A stretch of 64,000 nt of DNA from an uncultured Gammaproteobacteria bacterium (GTDB lineage Bacteria; Pseudomonadota; Gammaproteobacteria; Pseudomonadales; Porticoccaceae), in NCBI GenBank assembly GCA_913058345.1, contig CAJXQR010000005.1, positions 1 through 64,000 of the forward strand. The letters run 5' to 3'. Below the pieces are notes generated by a model. The model did not search any database and was not told the origin of the DNA. It saw only the letters and a list, made by a program, of their open reading frames with translations. Shown piece after piece: positions 1-9,121 of the stretch. The position numbers were made by a program, and so were the translations under genes. How positions within the stretch are numbered: the first letter of the stretch is position 1; each line of letters begins with the position of its first letter.

Positions 1-814
1 CTACATGATATCCCTGTGTGATGTGTTCTTGGGCCTCACGGGCATCCAGTTCCCTCGTCGAGTTTCCTGTACGAACGAAATACCGTGCGACTTTTCCGTC
101 TTGGAGGTAGATCGGAGCATACGCTTTTTCAACAACGATGCGGCAGACTTGGCGGTCGTCTATCACCGGAAACTGGCAGTGAACGAGCGTGCAGGCGTGC
201 GCACCAAGCGTTGTGCGTACCAGGTCCATGATTGCTCGCTCAAAACCGTCCGTATTCTTGTGCCTCAAGGTTTGGCAGTCCGCCTCGATCCCGATAATTT
301 GACCGTCATCGTCTATTCCGATTATTAGGCTGCCCCCGCAATGGTTCATTAATCCCACTATGGATTTGGCGACCACCATTTCAAGAGACTTGTTAGATTC
401 CTGCTTACGCTGGTCCCACCGAAGCGAGGATTTGAATTCCAGACACTCGCTCTCACCTGCATCCACGAGATACAAGAGATTCATATCCAGTTCTTTTTCC
501 AACCACGAAACGCGTCTTTGTTGTGCGTCGAGTGTGCGGGAGTAGGCGCTGATGACGATAGAGAATGAGGCACCAATCAACGCGAAAATGGCGTTCATGG
601 GGACCAGTTCAAACCAAGCATTTGTTTGTAATCTAGTTATGGCAAAATCCCAGATACTTTCTGACGGAATATCGAACTGACTCTTGAATTCCAGAAAGAA
701 AACTGCCGTGATCAGCGGATGTAACAGTAAAACGCCGAGGATAGCCCCTAGCGCGCCATGGAATGCTAATCTTCGAATGAATGGAGAGATTTGCTTTGGT
801 GGTCTGCTCTTCAT
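1..814 (-). CDS. Membrane protein with Schlafen AlbA_2 domain (partial, C-terminus missing)
   Basis: The minus-strand frame is open from an ATG at 814 to the left edge (271 codons, no stop seen). An in-frame TAA lies three codons before the ATG, which fixes the start. Residues about 1-45 are a basic N-terminus plus a hydrophobic segment, and residues 72-92 form a second membrane segment. Residues 118-265 match the AlbA_2 domain (Schlafen-type, Pfam AlbA_2): GESECLEFKSS, then a conserved helix ending MNHCGGSLIIGIDDDG, then a strand-rich tail with YFVRTGNSTREL. AlbA_2 proteins are linked to nucleic-acid binding or cleavage in phage and mobile-element conflicts. Membrane anchoring suggests a sensor or effector at the envelope, which is inference. 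No partner gene is visible. Confidence 0.8.
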   Translation of the reverse strand, partial: MKSRPPKQISPFIRRLAFHGALGAILGVLLLHPLITAVFFLEFKSQFDIPSESIWDFAITRLQTNAWFELVPMNAIFALIGASFSIVISAYSRTLDAQQRRVSWLEKELDMNLLYLVDAGESECLEFKSSLRWDQRKQESNKSLEMVVAKSIVGLMNHCGGSLIIGIDDDGQIIGIEADCQTLRHKNTDGFERAIMDLVRTTLGAHACTLVHCQFPVIDDRQVCRIVVEKAYAPIYLQDGKVARYFVRTGNSTRELDAREAQEHITQGYHV

Positions 815-998
815 GATAGTTACTTAGTACTCCATGTGTCAGTTTTCGGTTAGTTAGGCGCGGTTTTGGATAATAGTTGCAATGCATCGGCGGTGTCCGT
901 AACTTTCCATGAGGTCAAGGAGCTGGATTATCGTCTCCAGTAACATCCCGGCTGCGTGGCAGCCCGGCCAGGTCAGTGTGGGAATTAATCCCGGTCAA

Positions 999-2471
999 TT
1001 ATCGGCCTTTGGCCGAAGGCACAAGATCCACGGCCCGCTCTTGGATTGACAATAGCCGATGTCGGCGGTCTGTGAATTCGGTACTGGCGTCGCCAAACAA
1101 TGCGGTTATGCGCTCATTTGGCCAGCGCGCAGGGATCACTGCAAAATACCGCCGATACTCCCGCCGCTCGCGCATGTTTTCAAACTGTTCCGCTGTTACC
1201 GCTCGAGCCCGCCCCTGAGAGTAAAAGCGCGCGGAGAATGGCAATTTATCCAAATATAGTAAGGGGCTGTCGGCGGGCCTGCTCTGGCGACTGTAGTAGT
1301 TGGCCAGGCTCTTCTCCGACTTGACGAGGGTTAAGCTGTTGCCGACAGTGATAACGACACTAGTCAACAGCAGCGGGGTGATAGCGGCAGCAGGTGCGCG
1401 CAGGCGCCCGGGCCACGACTGCGCACTCAGCGCCGAAACCGGTCTTGCGATCAGTATCGCCGCAAAGGGTAACGAAGGCAGCGCATACGTCCACAGAATA
1501 TTGCCCGCGAGAGTAAAAAGTAGCAGCGGCCCCAGGGCATAAAGCAGTAACAGCAGCGTCATCCGGTCATTCAAAATGCGTTTTGCCGCCAATCGCCTTC
1601 TCACCGTGGCAGCAATGAGCATAAACAGGGCCAGTATCCCCCACGGGAAGCTGGCCATGAGCCAGAAAACCCAGATGGTGCCCCGTGGATATTGATGCGC
1701 ACTGCCATAGAGATCCCCCGCCCAGCCGGGCACGACAAACCGGCGGAAGTGCTCGCCGACGAGGAAATAATCCAGAAATCCCGGGGTCTGGAGTTCCGCC
1801 AAAACATACCAGGGCAGTACCAGAACGGCGGTTATCAAGCCTCCCCGCAGCCACGGCAGCGCTTTCAAATCGCTGAGTTTCCCGCCTCGAAACAATAACC
1901 ACAACACAATCGGAATTCCCACCAGCACGGCTGCCAGTGGTCCTTTGGACAACAGTCCGATGGTCAGGCCCAAAAAAAATAACCAGCGCCAGGCAAAGCC
2001 CTGTTCCTGCGTCGCTAGGCAGAAACTCACGAGCGAGAGTGTTGTCCCAAGCGCCAAGAAGGCATCCGTCATCACAGCGCCGGCGCTTACATAGGTCAGG
2101 GCCATACTGGAAAAGATCAGTGCCGACCAGCGGGCTACGTGACTGCCCCAAAGCTGCAAGGCGAGCCGCCATGTGAGATAGACCATGCCGATAGTGGCTA
2201 GCCACGACGGCAAGCGCAGGGCGAACTCTGACAGTCCAAATAATTTGATTGCCGCAGCCTGTGACCAGAATGACAGGGGAGGTTTTCCCCAGAATGGTAC
2301 GCCCGGTTCGAACCAGGGGGTGATCCAGTCCCCCGTTTCTACCATCAATCGTGCAATTTCCGCATATCTCGGCTCCGTGGTATCGGCGAAAGGAAATATC
2401 GCCATACCGACAAAACGACTTAAAAGAATCGCTGCCAGAGCCAGCAGCCAATAGTTATATTTCGGCAACAT
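999..2471 (-). CDS. ArnT/PMT-type membrane glycosyltransferase
   Basis: About 490 residues, strongly hydrophobic with roughly 11-12 membrane segments. The N-terminus carries the GT83/PMT loop TTEPRYAEIARLMVETGDW followed by WGKPPLSFW, the usual acidic first-loop motif of ArnT-like enzymes that take a sugar from an undecaprenyl-phosphate donor. I chose the ATG at 2471, which overlaps the gtrB-like gene by 17 bp; the frame is open further upstream, but that part has low-complexity sequence unlike the family. It is the third gene of a gtrA-gtrB-glycosyltransferase set. In such sets the third enzyme moves a lipid-linked hexose onto lipopolysaccharide O-antigen or lipid A. The acceptor here cannot be read from sequence. 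Confidence 0.85.
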   Translation of the reverse strand: MLPKYNYWLLALAAILLSRFVGMAIFPFADTTEPRYAEIARLMVETGDWITPWFEPGVPFWGKPPLSFWSQAAAIKLFGLSEFALRLPSWLATIGMVYLTWRLALQLWGSHVARWSALIFSSMALTYVSAGAVMTDAFLALGTTLSLVSFCLATQEQGFAWRWLFFLGLTIGLLSKGPLAAVLVGIPIVLWLLFRGGKLSDLKALPWLRGGLITAVLVLPWYVLAELQTPGFLDYFLVGEHFRRFVVPGWAGDLYGSAHQYPRGTIWVFWLMASFPWGILALFMLIAATVRRRLAAKRILNDRMTLLLLLYALGPLLLFTLAGNILWTYALPSLPFAAILIARPVSALSAQSWPGRLRAPAAAITPLLLTSVVITVGNSLTLVKSEKSLANYYSRQSRPADSPLLYLDKLPFSARFYSQGRARAVTAEQFENMRERREYRRYFAVIPARWPNERITALFGDASTEFTDRRHRLLSIQERAVDLVPSAKGR

Positions 2472-3483
2472 TGTTAAACGGCTCCTGCTGGACTGATCGG
2501 ATGCAGTATTTTGCTTGCTGGTTTTCGATAATTTCCTCGGCGATATAGATGGGTCTCTGCTTGGTCTCCAGGTAAATCTTGCCGATGTATTCACCGACTA
2601 TGCCGATGCTGAACAACTGAACTCCGCCCAGTAAAGTGATGATGGACACCAGGGATGGATAGCCGCTGGTTGGATCTCCAACCAATAGCGCTTTAATAAA
2701 AATCCAAAGCCCCCAGGCGAGCCCTGAAGTGGCGGATAAAATTCCCAAGCCGATCGCCCATCGCAATGGCGATACTGAAAACGACGTCAACCCCTCAAAG
2801 GCGAGTCCGACAAGCGCCGGATAGCTCCACTTGGTCTCGCCAGCTACGCGAGGCTCCCGCTCATACTGTAGGGTGTGGGTAGGCATGCCAATCCATGCAT
2901 ATAGCCCTTTCATATATCGATTGCGCTCATTGAGGCTGAGTAAAGCGTCAATTGCTTTTCGGCTCATCAGCCTGAAATCACCGGTATCCACAGGAATTTC
3001 GGTACGGCTTGAGACATTGAGCAGCCGATAGAACAGGTGGGCGCTCAAGCGCTTGAGCCGGGAATCGCCGTTACGGCAACGCCGCTGCATCAGTACCACA
3101 TCGGAACCGGATTGCCATGCATCGACCATGGCCGGAATATATTTCGGTGGATCCTGTAGATCCGCGTCCATCGCGATGACGGCGTCTCCGCCACAGTGCT
3201 CCAGGCCAGCGGTTACCGCCGCCTCCTTGCCAAAGTTACGGCTCAGCTTTAGCAATTTGATGCCCGGCATTTTGGATATCATCTGTCTCAGATATTCAGC
3301 ACTGCCGTCTTGACTGCCGTCATCGACGAAAACAACCTCCGATTTCAGGGCTAGCGATTGGAGAATTGGCAGTAGGTTTTCAAGAAAAACGGGCAACATC
3401 GTGCGTTCGTTAAAGACCGGAACGACTATCGATAATAGCAGTTCACGGCGTGTTGCTTGCTGTGGATCAGATTGTAGGCTCAT
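2455..3483 (-). CDS. gtrB: GtrB-like bactoprenol glycosyltransferase
   Basis: 342 residues. The N-terminal GT2 domain opens with LSIVVPVFNERTMLPVF and holds VFVDDGSQDGS and AMDADLQDPP, the nucleotide-sugar and metal-binding DxD-type motifs. Two C-terminal membrane segments (about residues 235-310) end in GEYIGKIYLETKQRPIY, typical of DPM1/GtrB enzymes. The family moves glucose or a related sugar from a nucleotide donor to undecaprenyl phosphate at the inner membrane. It overlaps gtrA by 17 bp and the ArnT-like gene by 17 bp, so the three are translationally coupled. Closely similar genes occur in serotype-converting phages and in chromosomes. Confidence 0.92.
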   Translation of the reverse strand: MSLQSDPQQATRRELLLSIVVPVFNERTMLPVFLENLLPILQSLALKSEVVFVDDGSQDGSAEYLRQMISKMPGIKLLKLSRNFGKEAAVTAGLEHCGGDAVIAMDADLQDPPKYIPAMVDAWQSGSDVVLMQRRCRNGDSRLKRLSAHLFYRLLNVSSRTEIPVDTGDFRLMSRKAIDALLSLNERNRYMKGLYAWIGMPTHTLQYEREPRVAGETKWSYPALVGLAFEGLTSFSVSPLRWAIGLGILSATSGLAWGLWIFIKALLVGDPTSGYPSLVSIITLLGGVQLFSIGIVGEYIGKIYLETKQRPIYIAEEIIENQQAKYCIRSVQQEPFNNVAEI

Positions 3484-3856
3484 GGAATATCAAACTCCTA
3501 TAAATTACAAAATTCAGTACTGCCACCAGCGCCGTGGTAGTTGCCTGTGCCGCGATAACGGGTAGATTCATACCGTGGTTCAGCAACGTAAAGAGGGCGA
3601 AGTTGGCGAACCATGCGAACACGCAGGAGCCCAGGTATCGCCAAAGTGTTCGACCGTGGCCACGCGCGTTGCGAAAAGCGAGTCGCCGCTGCAGGCCGTA
3701 GTTGGCGACAGCGCCAGCCACACTTCCGGCAGCTGTGGCCGTGACCGGTTGAACTGTCACGGCGATCAGAGATGCCATGAGCGCCCAGTGAATGGCGGTA
3801 GCCAGGCCTCCCGCGGCGAGAAAAGCCGCGAATTGGACACGAATACCGTCGGACAT
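3467..3856 (-). CDS. gtrA: GtrA-family flippase
   Basis: 129 residues with four predicted membrane helices and the usual GtrA ending (FVIYRSLIF). GtrA proteins are thought to flip the lipid-linked sugar made by GtrB across the inner membrane. It starts 3 bp after the nhaA stop and overlaps gtrB, so it is probably read through from nhaA. The full length matches the family (about 120-150 residues). Confidence 0.88.
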   Translation of the reverse strand: MSDGIRVQFAAFLAAGGLATAIHWALMASLIAVTVQPVTATAAGSVAGAVANYGLQRRLAFRNARGHGRTLWRYLGSCVFAWFANFALFTLLNHGMNLPVIAAQATTTALVAVLNFVIYRSLIFHEPTI

Positions 3857-3859
3857 CGT

Positions 3860-5212
3860 TTATTTCTTCCTGTTTTCGTGGCTATCTCGCGCAGTGCCGA
3901 TCAACAATGTGGTAACACCGCCTACAGCGGCAATCAGCGACGCTAACAGGATGCTGATCTTGGATATCTTGACCAATTCAGGGTCGCTAAATGCCAGGTT
4001 GGTGATGAACAGCGACATGGTAAATCCAATGCCGGCTATCATGCCCATGCCAACCACATGCCGCCATCTCAGTGAACTGTGCAATTCTGCTATGCCCAGC
4101 TTTTCACCGATTAACGCGAAGAGGCTTATTCCTAATGCCTTTCCAAGCGCGAGACCTAACAATATACCCAAGCCCAGGGAACCCGATACCACCTCCAATA
4201 AACTGACATCCAATTTAACGCCCGCATTAGCAATAGCGAAGACAGGGATAATGAAAAAGACGTTAAAATCAATTAGCGCATTTTCCAGTTTCAGTAGTGG
4301 TGGGCTTGAGTTTTCAGTGTCTTTTTTTATGGCTTCTAGAATTTTTCGTTGACGACTATCCTGGAATGGGTCACGGTTTTCTATGTCCGTCTCTTCCAGT
4401 GCCGCAACATTTCTGGCGGTGCGTTCTTTCAGGGTTTTACTGTCCAATTTGGGTTTTACGGGTATGGTGATGGCAATCAGTACGCCGGCAATGGTGGGGT
4501 GAACGCCTGAATTCAGAAAGCAGTACCACAAAGCGACGCCTCCCGATAGGTACCAAAAAAGATTTTTTACGCCAAGGCGATTGCATAGTATCAATAGAGT
4601 GAAAGTGCCTGCTCCTGCCCCTAAATATAACCAACTCAGGTCATTGCTATAAAACAAAGCAATGACGAGTATGGCTCCCAAATCATCGACTATAGCCAGT
4701 GCAACCAAAAAGATTTTAAGTTGCAAAGGCACGCGTTTTCCCAGTAATCCGATAATGCCTAAGGAGTAAGCAATATCAGTCGCCATCGGAATACCCCAGC
4801 CGGCTATATTTTCTGTGTCAACATTCAGGGCGACAAAAATCAGGGCCGGGACGACCATCCCGCCAAGCGCTCCCAAAAGTGGCATGGAGGCTTTCTTTAG
4901 GGATGACAATTCGCCTACCAGAATTTCCCGCTTCAGTTCCAGAGAAGCCACCAGAAAGAATATGGCCATAAGGCCGTCGTTGATCCACTCTTCGAGTGTC
5001 AGACGGAAAGTAAAATGCTCGGACAGCTCAAAAAGAAGTTCATCTTTAAGGTAGTGGTGATAAGCGTCTGCCCAGGGAGAATTACCCAACACCAGAGCGA
5101 TGACGGTGGCTCCAATCAGAAGCAGCCCTCCGGCGGTTTCCCTGTCCAAAAACTTACGGCCAGTTGCTTTATAGGCTAGATCAATGCTGTTTCTTTCTAC
5201 TGACTGGGTCAT
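3860..5212 (-). CDS. nhaA: NhaA-type Na+/H+ antiporter
   Basis: 450 residues from the ATG at 5212; the frame also has a GTG at 5239, but the ATG has an AGG about 8 bases upstream and fits the family start better. Twelve membrane segments are apparent. The NhaA core is clear: MATDIAYSLG and ALAIVDDLGAI (the paired aspartates that bind Na+/Li+ and protons), then GMGMIAGIGFTMSLFI. It is longer than E. coli NhaA (388) mainly through a charged loop near residues 260-310. It would extrude Na+ at alkaline pH or high salt. It is an unusual neighbour for O-antigen genes; the 3-bp gap to gtrA argues for one transcript. Confidence 0.94.
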   Translation of the reverse strand: MTQSVERNSIDLAYKATGRKFLDRETAGGLLLIGATVIALVLGNSPWADAYHHYLKDELLFELSEHFTFRLTLEEWINDGLMAIFFLVASLELKREILVGELSSLKKASMPLLGALGGMVVPALIFVALNVDTENIAGWGIPMATDIAYSLGIIGLLGKRVPLQLKIFLVALAIVDDLGAILVIALFYSNDLSWLYLGAGAGTFTLLILCNRLGVKNLFWYLSGGVALWYCFLNSGVHPTIAGVLIAITIPVKPKLDSKTLKERTARNVAALEETDIENRDPFQDSRQRKILEAIKKDTENSSPPLLKLENALIDFNVFFIIPVFAIANAGVKLDVSLLEVVSGSLGLGILLGLALGKALGISLFALIGEKLGIAELHSSLRWRHVVGMGMIAGIGFTMSLFITNLAFSDPELVKISKISILLASLIAAVGGVTTLLIGTARDSHENRKK

Positions 5213-5286
5213 GGATTTACCTGATTTCTTCCGGCTCACGGTAACGGACTTTTGTATCGATAACTTTGTGGATTTTGGGCCAGTGT

Positions 5287-5481
5287 TTACTCATCCTTCT
5301 TGACAGCTTTCAGGAATTCTGCGAGGCCTTCTTCTGCCGCTTTTTTGTTCGGGAATGGCCCGATATTTTGACCTTCACGGGTTAAAAAATACCATTCACT
5401 GTTGATGGCGTGGATACGATGTGTTCGAAAGGAGGGAGCATTCTTCGGGTCAGTTTTTCGATGCTTGGGTGAATCACTCAT
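5287..5481 (-). CDS. Small DUF6316-like protein
   Basis: 64 residues: a basic N-terminus, then WYFLTREGQNIGPFPNKKA and a short helix ending FLKAVKKDE. The pattern resembles the small DUF6316 proteins seen in Pseudomonadales and Marinobacter relatives, whose function is unknown. It lies 74 bp upstream of nhaA in the same direction and 132 bp after the terminator of the PII-like gene, so it may open the nhaA transcript. The family call rests on memory of the motif and is moderate. Confidence 0.6.
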   Translation of the reverse strand: MSDSPKHRKTDPKNAPSFRTHRIHAINSEWYFLTREGQNIGPFPNKKAAEEGLAEFLKAVKKDE

Positions 5482-5613
5482 AATCTTGTCCTGTCGTCAT
5501 AACCCTGCACGGTAAAGCCATCCAAAACGGCTTGAACGGACTGTACAAGGTCATGAGTCACAGCTCCTGTTGAAGATAAATCATCAGGCGCAGAGGGAGC
5601 GACAGCTGAAATG

Positions 5614-5642
5614 GAACCCGCCCGCTTGAAGAGGGCGGGTTC
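5614..5642. terminator. Rho-independent terminator, possibly bidirectional
   Basis: Perfect 10-bp arms GAACCCGCCC / GGGCGGGTTC with a 9-nt loop, 5 bases after the PII-like gene's stop. On the plus strand the right arm is followed by TTTTCTC; on the minus strand the tail is weaker (CATTTC). It separates the metal-efflux operon from the DUF6316-nhaA-gtr genes. Confidence 0.8.
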
Positions 5643-5647
5643 TTTTC

Positions 5648-5989
5648 TCAGACAACCGTACTGTCCTCGGCACCGTCCTCGATCCGGATCGCACGATTGA
5701 CGTCGCTGACAAAAATACGGCCGTCTCCTCGCAGTCCGGTGTGCGCCACGGTTTTCAGTACGCGGACGACTTCGTCCACGTACTGATCGTGACACACGAT
5801 TTCCACTTTCACGTGCTTGACAAAATCCCCCGCGCCATCGATCGGGTTGACGGCGCTGGTATTGACTTTGCTGCGGCCGAAGCCGACAACGTGGGCGACG
5901 CTCATGCCGGTGACGCCCTGCACACGGTGCAGGGCCAGGGTCACGGCTTCCAGTTTGTGGTGTTTGATATAGGCTTTGATCTCTTGCAT
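5648..5989 (-). CDS. PII-family protein linked to metal efflux
   Basis: 113 residues from the ATG at 5989, which has GGAG eight bases upstream; an in-frame GTG at 5998 overlaps that ribosome site and is less likely. The fold signature is clear: QEIKAYIKHHKLEAV at the start and GDGRIFVSDVNRAIRI, the B- and C-loop region that contacts ATP in PII proteins. The T-loop (about residues 36-55) has no tyrosine, so uridylylation as in GlnB is unlikely. It follows the RND pump gene by 15 bp and is surely co-transcribed. PII-like proteins next to Cus/Czc pumps are a recurring arrangement. A role in sensing nucleotide or metal state to adjust efflux is inference. Confidence 0.85.
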   Translation of the reverse strand: MQEIKAYIKHHKLEAVTLALHRVQGVTGMSVAHVVGFGRSKVNTSAVNPIDGAGDFVKHVKVEIVCHDQYVDEVVRVLKTVAHTGLRGDGRIFVSDVNRAIRIEDGAEDSTVV

Positions 5990-6004
5990 GACAATCACTC
6001 CGGG

Positions 6005-9000
6005 TTAATGGGATTCGCTCATATCAGCGGGTTTGTCGGCAAACCAGTGATACAGGGCGGGTATAACCAATAGGGTCAGGATGGTGGCGGTCACCAGGCC
6101 GCCGACCACGACGGTGGCCAGTGGTCGCTGCACTTCGCTGCCGGTGCCGGTGGCGAACAGCAGCGGGAACAGCCCCAGGGCAGTAGTGACGGCGGTCATG
6201 ATCACCGCCCGCAGCCTTGCGCAGGCCGCCCGCACACTGGCTTCGGCAATGGAGACCCCGTCCTTGACCAGTTCATTCAGGTAACTCACCAACACCAGGC
6301 CATTTTCCAGGGCGATACCAAACAGGGCGATAAATCCTACTGAAGCCGGCACCGAGAGGCTCTGACCACTCAGCCAGAGGGCGACGATACCGCCCACCAG
6401 CGCCAACGGGATATTGAGCATGATCAGCAGGGCGTTGCGCAGGGATCTGAAGTTGACAAACAGCATCAGGAACACCAGCGCCAGGGTAATGGGCACAACG
6501 ATCATCAGACGTTTGTTGGCCTGCTGCTGGAGTTCGAACTGCCCACCCCATTTGAGAAAATAGCCCGGCGGCAAATCCACTTGCTGCTTGATAGCGGCAT
6601 CGGCCTCGGCCACGAAGGAACCGATGTCCCGGTCGCGGACATTGGTCTGGATGGTGATAAAGCGCTGATTGTTTTCCCGGGTGATCTGGCGCGGCCCCAC
6701 CACTTCCTCAATGGCTGCCAGTTCCTCCAGGGGAATGCGCTGCCCGGCGGCGTTCTTGATAATGAGCTGCCCGATGACATCGGCCCGGTTGCGCGCGGGC
6801 TCTTCAAGGCGCACATAGATATCAAAGCGGCGGATGCCCTCGAACACCTGTCCGGCCTCGCTGCCGCCCACGGCGACGCTCAGGGTGCGCTGCACGTCGC
6901 TGACATTGAGGCCATAACGGGCAATAGCCTCCCGGTTCAACGAAATGCGCAATTGCGGCGTACCGCCGATTTGGTCGCGTTGAACATCCTGAGCGCCCTG
7001 CACGGTGCGCATCACCTTTTCTATAGCCTGTGCTTTCTCGACCAGCACATCCAGGTCATCGCCAAACAGCTTGGCGGCCAGTTCGGCCTTGGTGCCGGTG
7101 AGCAGTTCATCCACAGCGGCAGCAATGGGCTGGGTGAAGTTGAATTGCGCGCCGGGGAAATCCGCGAATTTCTCGCTCATGGCCGCATACAAGCCATCCA
7201 GCGTCTCCGCGCTTTGCCATTGGTCCTGGGGCTTGAGAGCGACAAAAATCTCCGCGTTGTTCACCGGATCGGCGTGGGCGCCGACTTCACCCCGACCAAT
7301 GCGCGACACCACCTGGGTGACCTCCGGAAACGCTGCCATCAATTGCCGCTCGAATACGCCAATCGTCGTCTCGGCTTTTTCCAGCGAAATGGACGGCGCC
7401 ATGGTGGCGCGGATCAGCAAATCCCCTTCATTAAAGCGGGGCACAAATTCCGAGCCCAGCCGCGGGGCGACAGCAACGCCGATGAGCAGGACCACTGCCG
7501 CTAGGGTCACGGCAATCCAGCGGCGTGCCACCATGGCCTCCACCAGAGGTTGGTAGCCTTTTAGCAGCAAACTGACAATGTCCTTGCGAGGTTTGTCGGG
7601 GTCTGTCTCGGGGCGCTTCATCAGCAGGGAGGAGGCCACCGGTGCCACGATCAGGGCAAAGAACAGGGATCCGAGCATGGCCACCGCTACGGTATAGGCC
7701 AGTGGCCGGAAGGTCGCCCCTTCCACCCCCTGCAAGGTGAACAGCGGCAGGAACACAATGATGATGATGCTGATGGCAAACAGAATCGGGCGCGCCACTG
7801 ACTGGCAGGCCCGCGCCACCAGGTGCAGGCGCGATTCGTCCGGGGAGGATTCGCGCAACATTCGGTCGATATTCTCCACCACGACCACCGCACCATCCAC
7901 CATCATGCCGATGGCGATGGCAATCCCGCCCAGCGACATCAGGTTGGCGGAGATGTCGAAGAATTTCATGGCGAGAAAGGTGAAGCCGACGGAGAACGGA
8001 ATCGACAGCGCCACCACCAGGCTAGGTCTGAACCCGCCCATAAACGCCAACAGCACCAGCGCCACCAGAATAATGCCTTGCAGTAGTGCATTGATAACGG
8101 TACTGACAGCCGCCTTGACCAGGGTCGCCTGGTCATAATAGGGCTGCACCTCGATACCTTCCGGCAGGTTGGCATTGATGGTGGCCAGCTCCTCCTTGAC
8201 GGCGCCGATCACCTGGGAGGTATTGCTGCCAATGAGCTTCAATACCATGCCCACGACCACTTCGCCTTCGCCGTCCTTGCTGGTGAGCCCGCGGCGGATT
8301 TCACCGCCGATGTCCAGTTCGCCCAACTGGTGCAGGTAGACGGGTGTACCGTCGATGGTTTTCACCACAATGTTGCGCAGGGCTTCAAGATCCGTGGCCA
8401 GACCCACCGATCGCACGATGTACTCCTCATCGTTTTTGACGATGAACTGGGCCCCGGCGTTGGCATTGTTGGCCTCGATGCGCTCCTTGATGTCGGGCAG
8501 CGACACGTCGTAGCGGATCAGCGCGTCGGGGTCGATACGCACCTGGAACTGCTTGACCTCACCGCCGATGGAAAGAACTTCGGTAACGCCCTTTACCGTC
8601 TGCAGGTTGAACTTGACGATCCAGTCCTGGATCTCCCGCAACTCGGTGTTGCTGTATTGCCCGCTGGTGTCCTCCAGCACGTAGAACAGAATCTGGCCGA
8701 GTCCTGTCGTGATGGGGCCCATCACCGGTTCGCCGAAACCGTCGGGAATAGCCTCCCGGGCCACCTGTAGTCGTTCCCCCACCAGCTGGCGGGCGAAGTA
8801 AATATCGGTGCCATCCTCGAAGTAGATATTGACCACCGACAAGCCGAAGTTGGAGATCGACCGCACATGATCCAGTTGCGGCAGGCCATTCATGGCGCTT
8901 TCGATGGGGTAGGTGACGTATTTCTCCACCTCCTCCGGCGCCAGGCCTTCGGTTTCCACAAAGACCTGCACCAACGCCGGTGAAATATCCGGGTAGGCGT

Positions 9001-9106
9001 CAACCGGCAGGGTGCGATAGGCGAAGTAACCGCCGATAAGCATCGCCAGAGAGATCACGACCACTAACAGTCGGTTCTCCAGCGCAAAACGAATAAGAGT
9101 ATGCAT
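6005..9106 (-). CDS. czcA: Heavy-metal efflux RND pump, CzcA/CusA family
   Basis: 1033 residues, the usual length of HME-RND inner-membrane pumps. Two sets of six membrane helices flank two large periplasmic loops. The helix-4 motif is AIGMMVDGAVVVVENID: the aspartate and glutamate of the proton relay are present, while the first aspartate of Ralstonia CzcA is alanine, as in CusA. Substrate is therefore ambiguous between divalent cations (Zn/Co/Cd) and Cu(I)/Ag(I). It uses the proton gradient to drive metal from periplasm or cytoplasm through the CzcB-CzcC channel. It lies 15 bp after czcB. Confidence 0.93.
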   Translation of the reverse strand: MHTLIRFALENRLLVVVISLAMLIGGYFAYRTLPVDAYPDISPALVQVFVETEGLAPEEVEKYVTYPIESAMNGLPQLDHVRSISNFGLSVVNIYFEDGTDIYFARQLVGERLQVAREAIPDGFGEPVMGPITTGLGQILFYVLEDTSGQYSNTELREIQDWIVKFNLQTVKGVTEVLSIGGEVKQFQVRIDPDALIRYDVSLPDIKERIEANNANAGAQFIVKNDEEYIVRSVGLATDLEALRNIVVKTIDGTPVYLHQLGELDIGGEIRRGLTSKDGEGEVVVGMVLKLIGSNTSQVIGAVKEELATINANLPEGIEVQPYYDQATLVKAAVSTVINALLQGIILVALVLLAFMGGFRPSLVVALSIPFSVGFTFLAMKFFDISANLMSLGGIAIAIGMMVDGAVVVVENIDRMLRESSPDESRLHLVARACQSVARPILFAISIIIIVFLPLFTLQGVEGATFRPLAYTVAVAMLGSLFFALIVAPVASSLLMKRPETDPDKPRKDIVSLLLKGYQPLVEAMVARRWIAVTLAAVVLLIGVAVAPRLGSEFVPRFNEGDLLIRATMAPSISLEKAETTIGVFERQLMAAFPEVTQVVSRIGRGEVGAHADPVNNAEIFVALKPQDQWQSAETLDGLYAAMSEKFADFPGAQFNFTQPIAAAVDELLTGTKAELAAKLFGDDLDVLVEKAQAIEKVMRTVQGAQDVQRDQIGGTPQLRISLNREAIARYGLNVSDVQRTLSVAVGGSEAGQVFEGIRRFDIYVRLEEPARNRADVIGQLIIKNAAGQRIPLEELAAIEEVVGPRQITRENNQRFITIQTNVRDRDIGSFVAEADAAIKQQVDLPPGYFLKWGGQFELQQQANKRLMIVVPITLALVFLMLFVNFRSLRNALLIMLNIPLALVGGIVALWLSGQSLSVPASVGFIALFGIALENGLVLVSYLNELVKDGVSIAEASVRAACARLRAVIMTAVTTALGLFPLLFATGTGSEVQRPLATVVVGGLVTATILTLLVIPALYHWFADKPADMSESH

Positions 9107-9121
9107 ACTGTGCTCCCGCGA

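Noticed and set aside
5-328. Plus-strand open frame of 107 codons at the left edge
   Set aside because: It lies opposite the Schlafen AlbA_2 gene, whose minus-strand frame is open for 271 codons with a recognisable domain.
1567-2451. 294-codon minus-strand frame
   Set aside because: Fully inside the ArnT-like gene in another frame; Gly/Arg/Ser-rich with no family pattern.
6581-7504. 307-codon plus-strand frame opposite the RND pump
   Set aside because: Shadow of a high-GC coding gene; no domain pattern or ribosome site.
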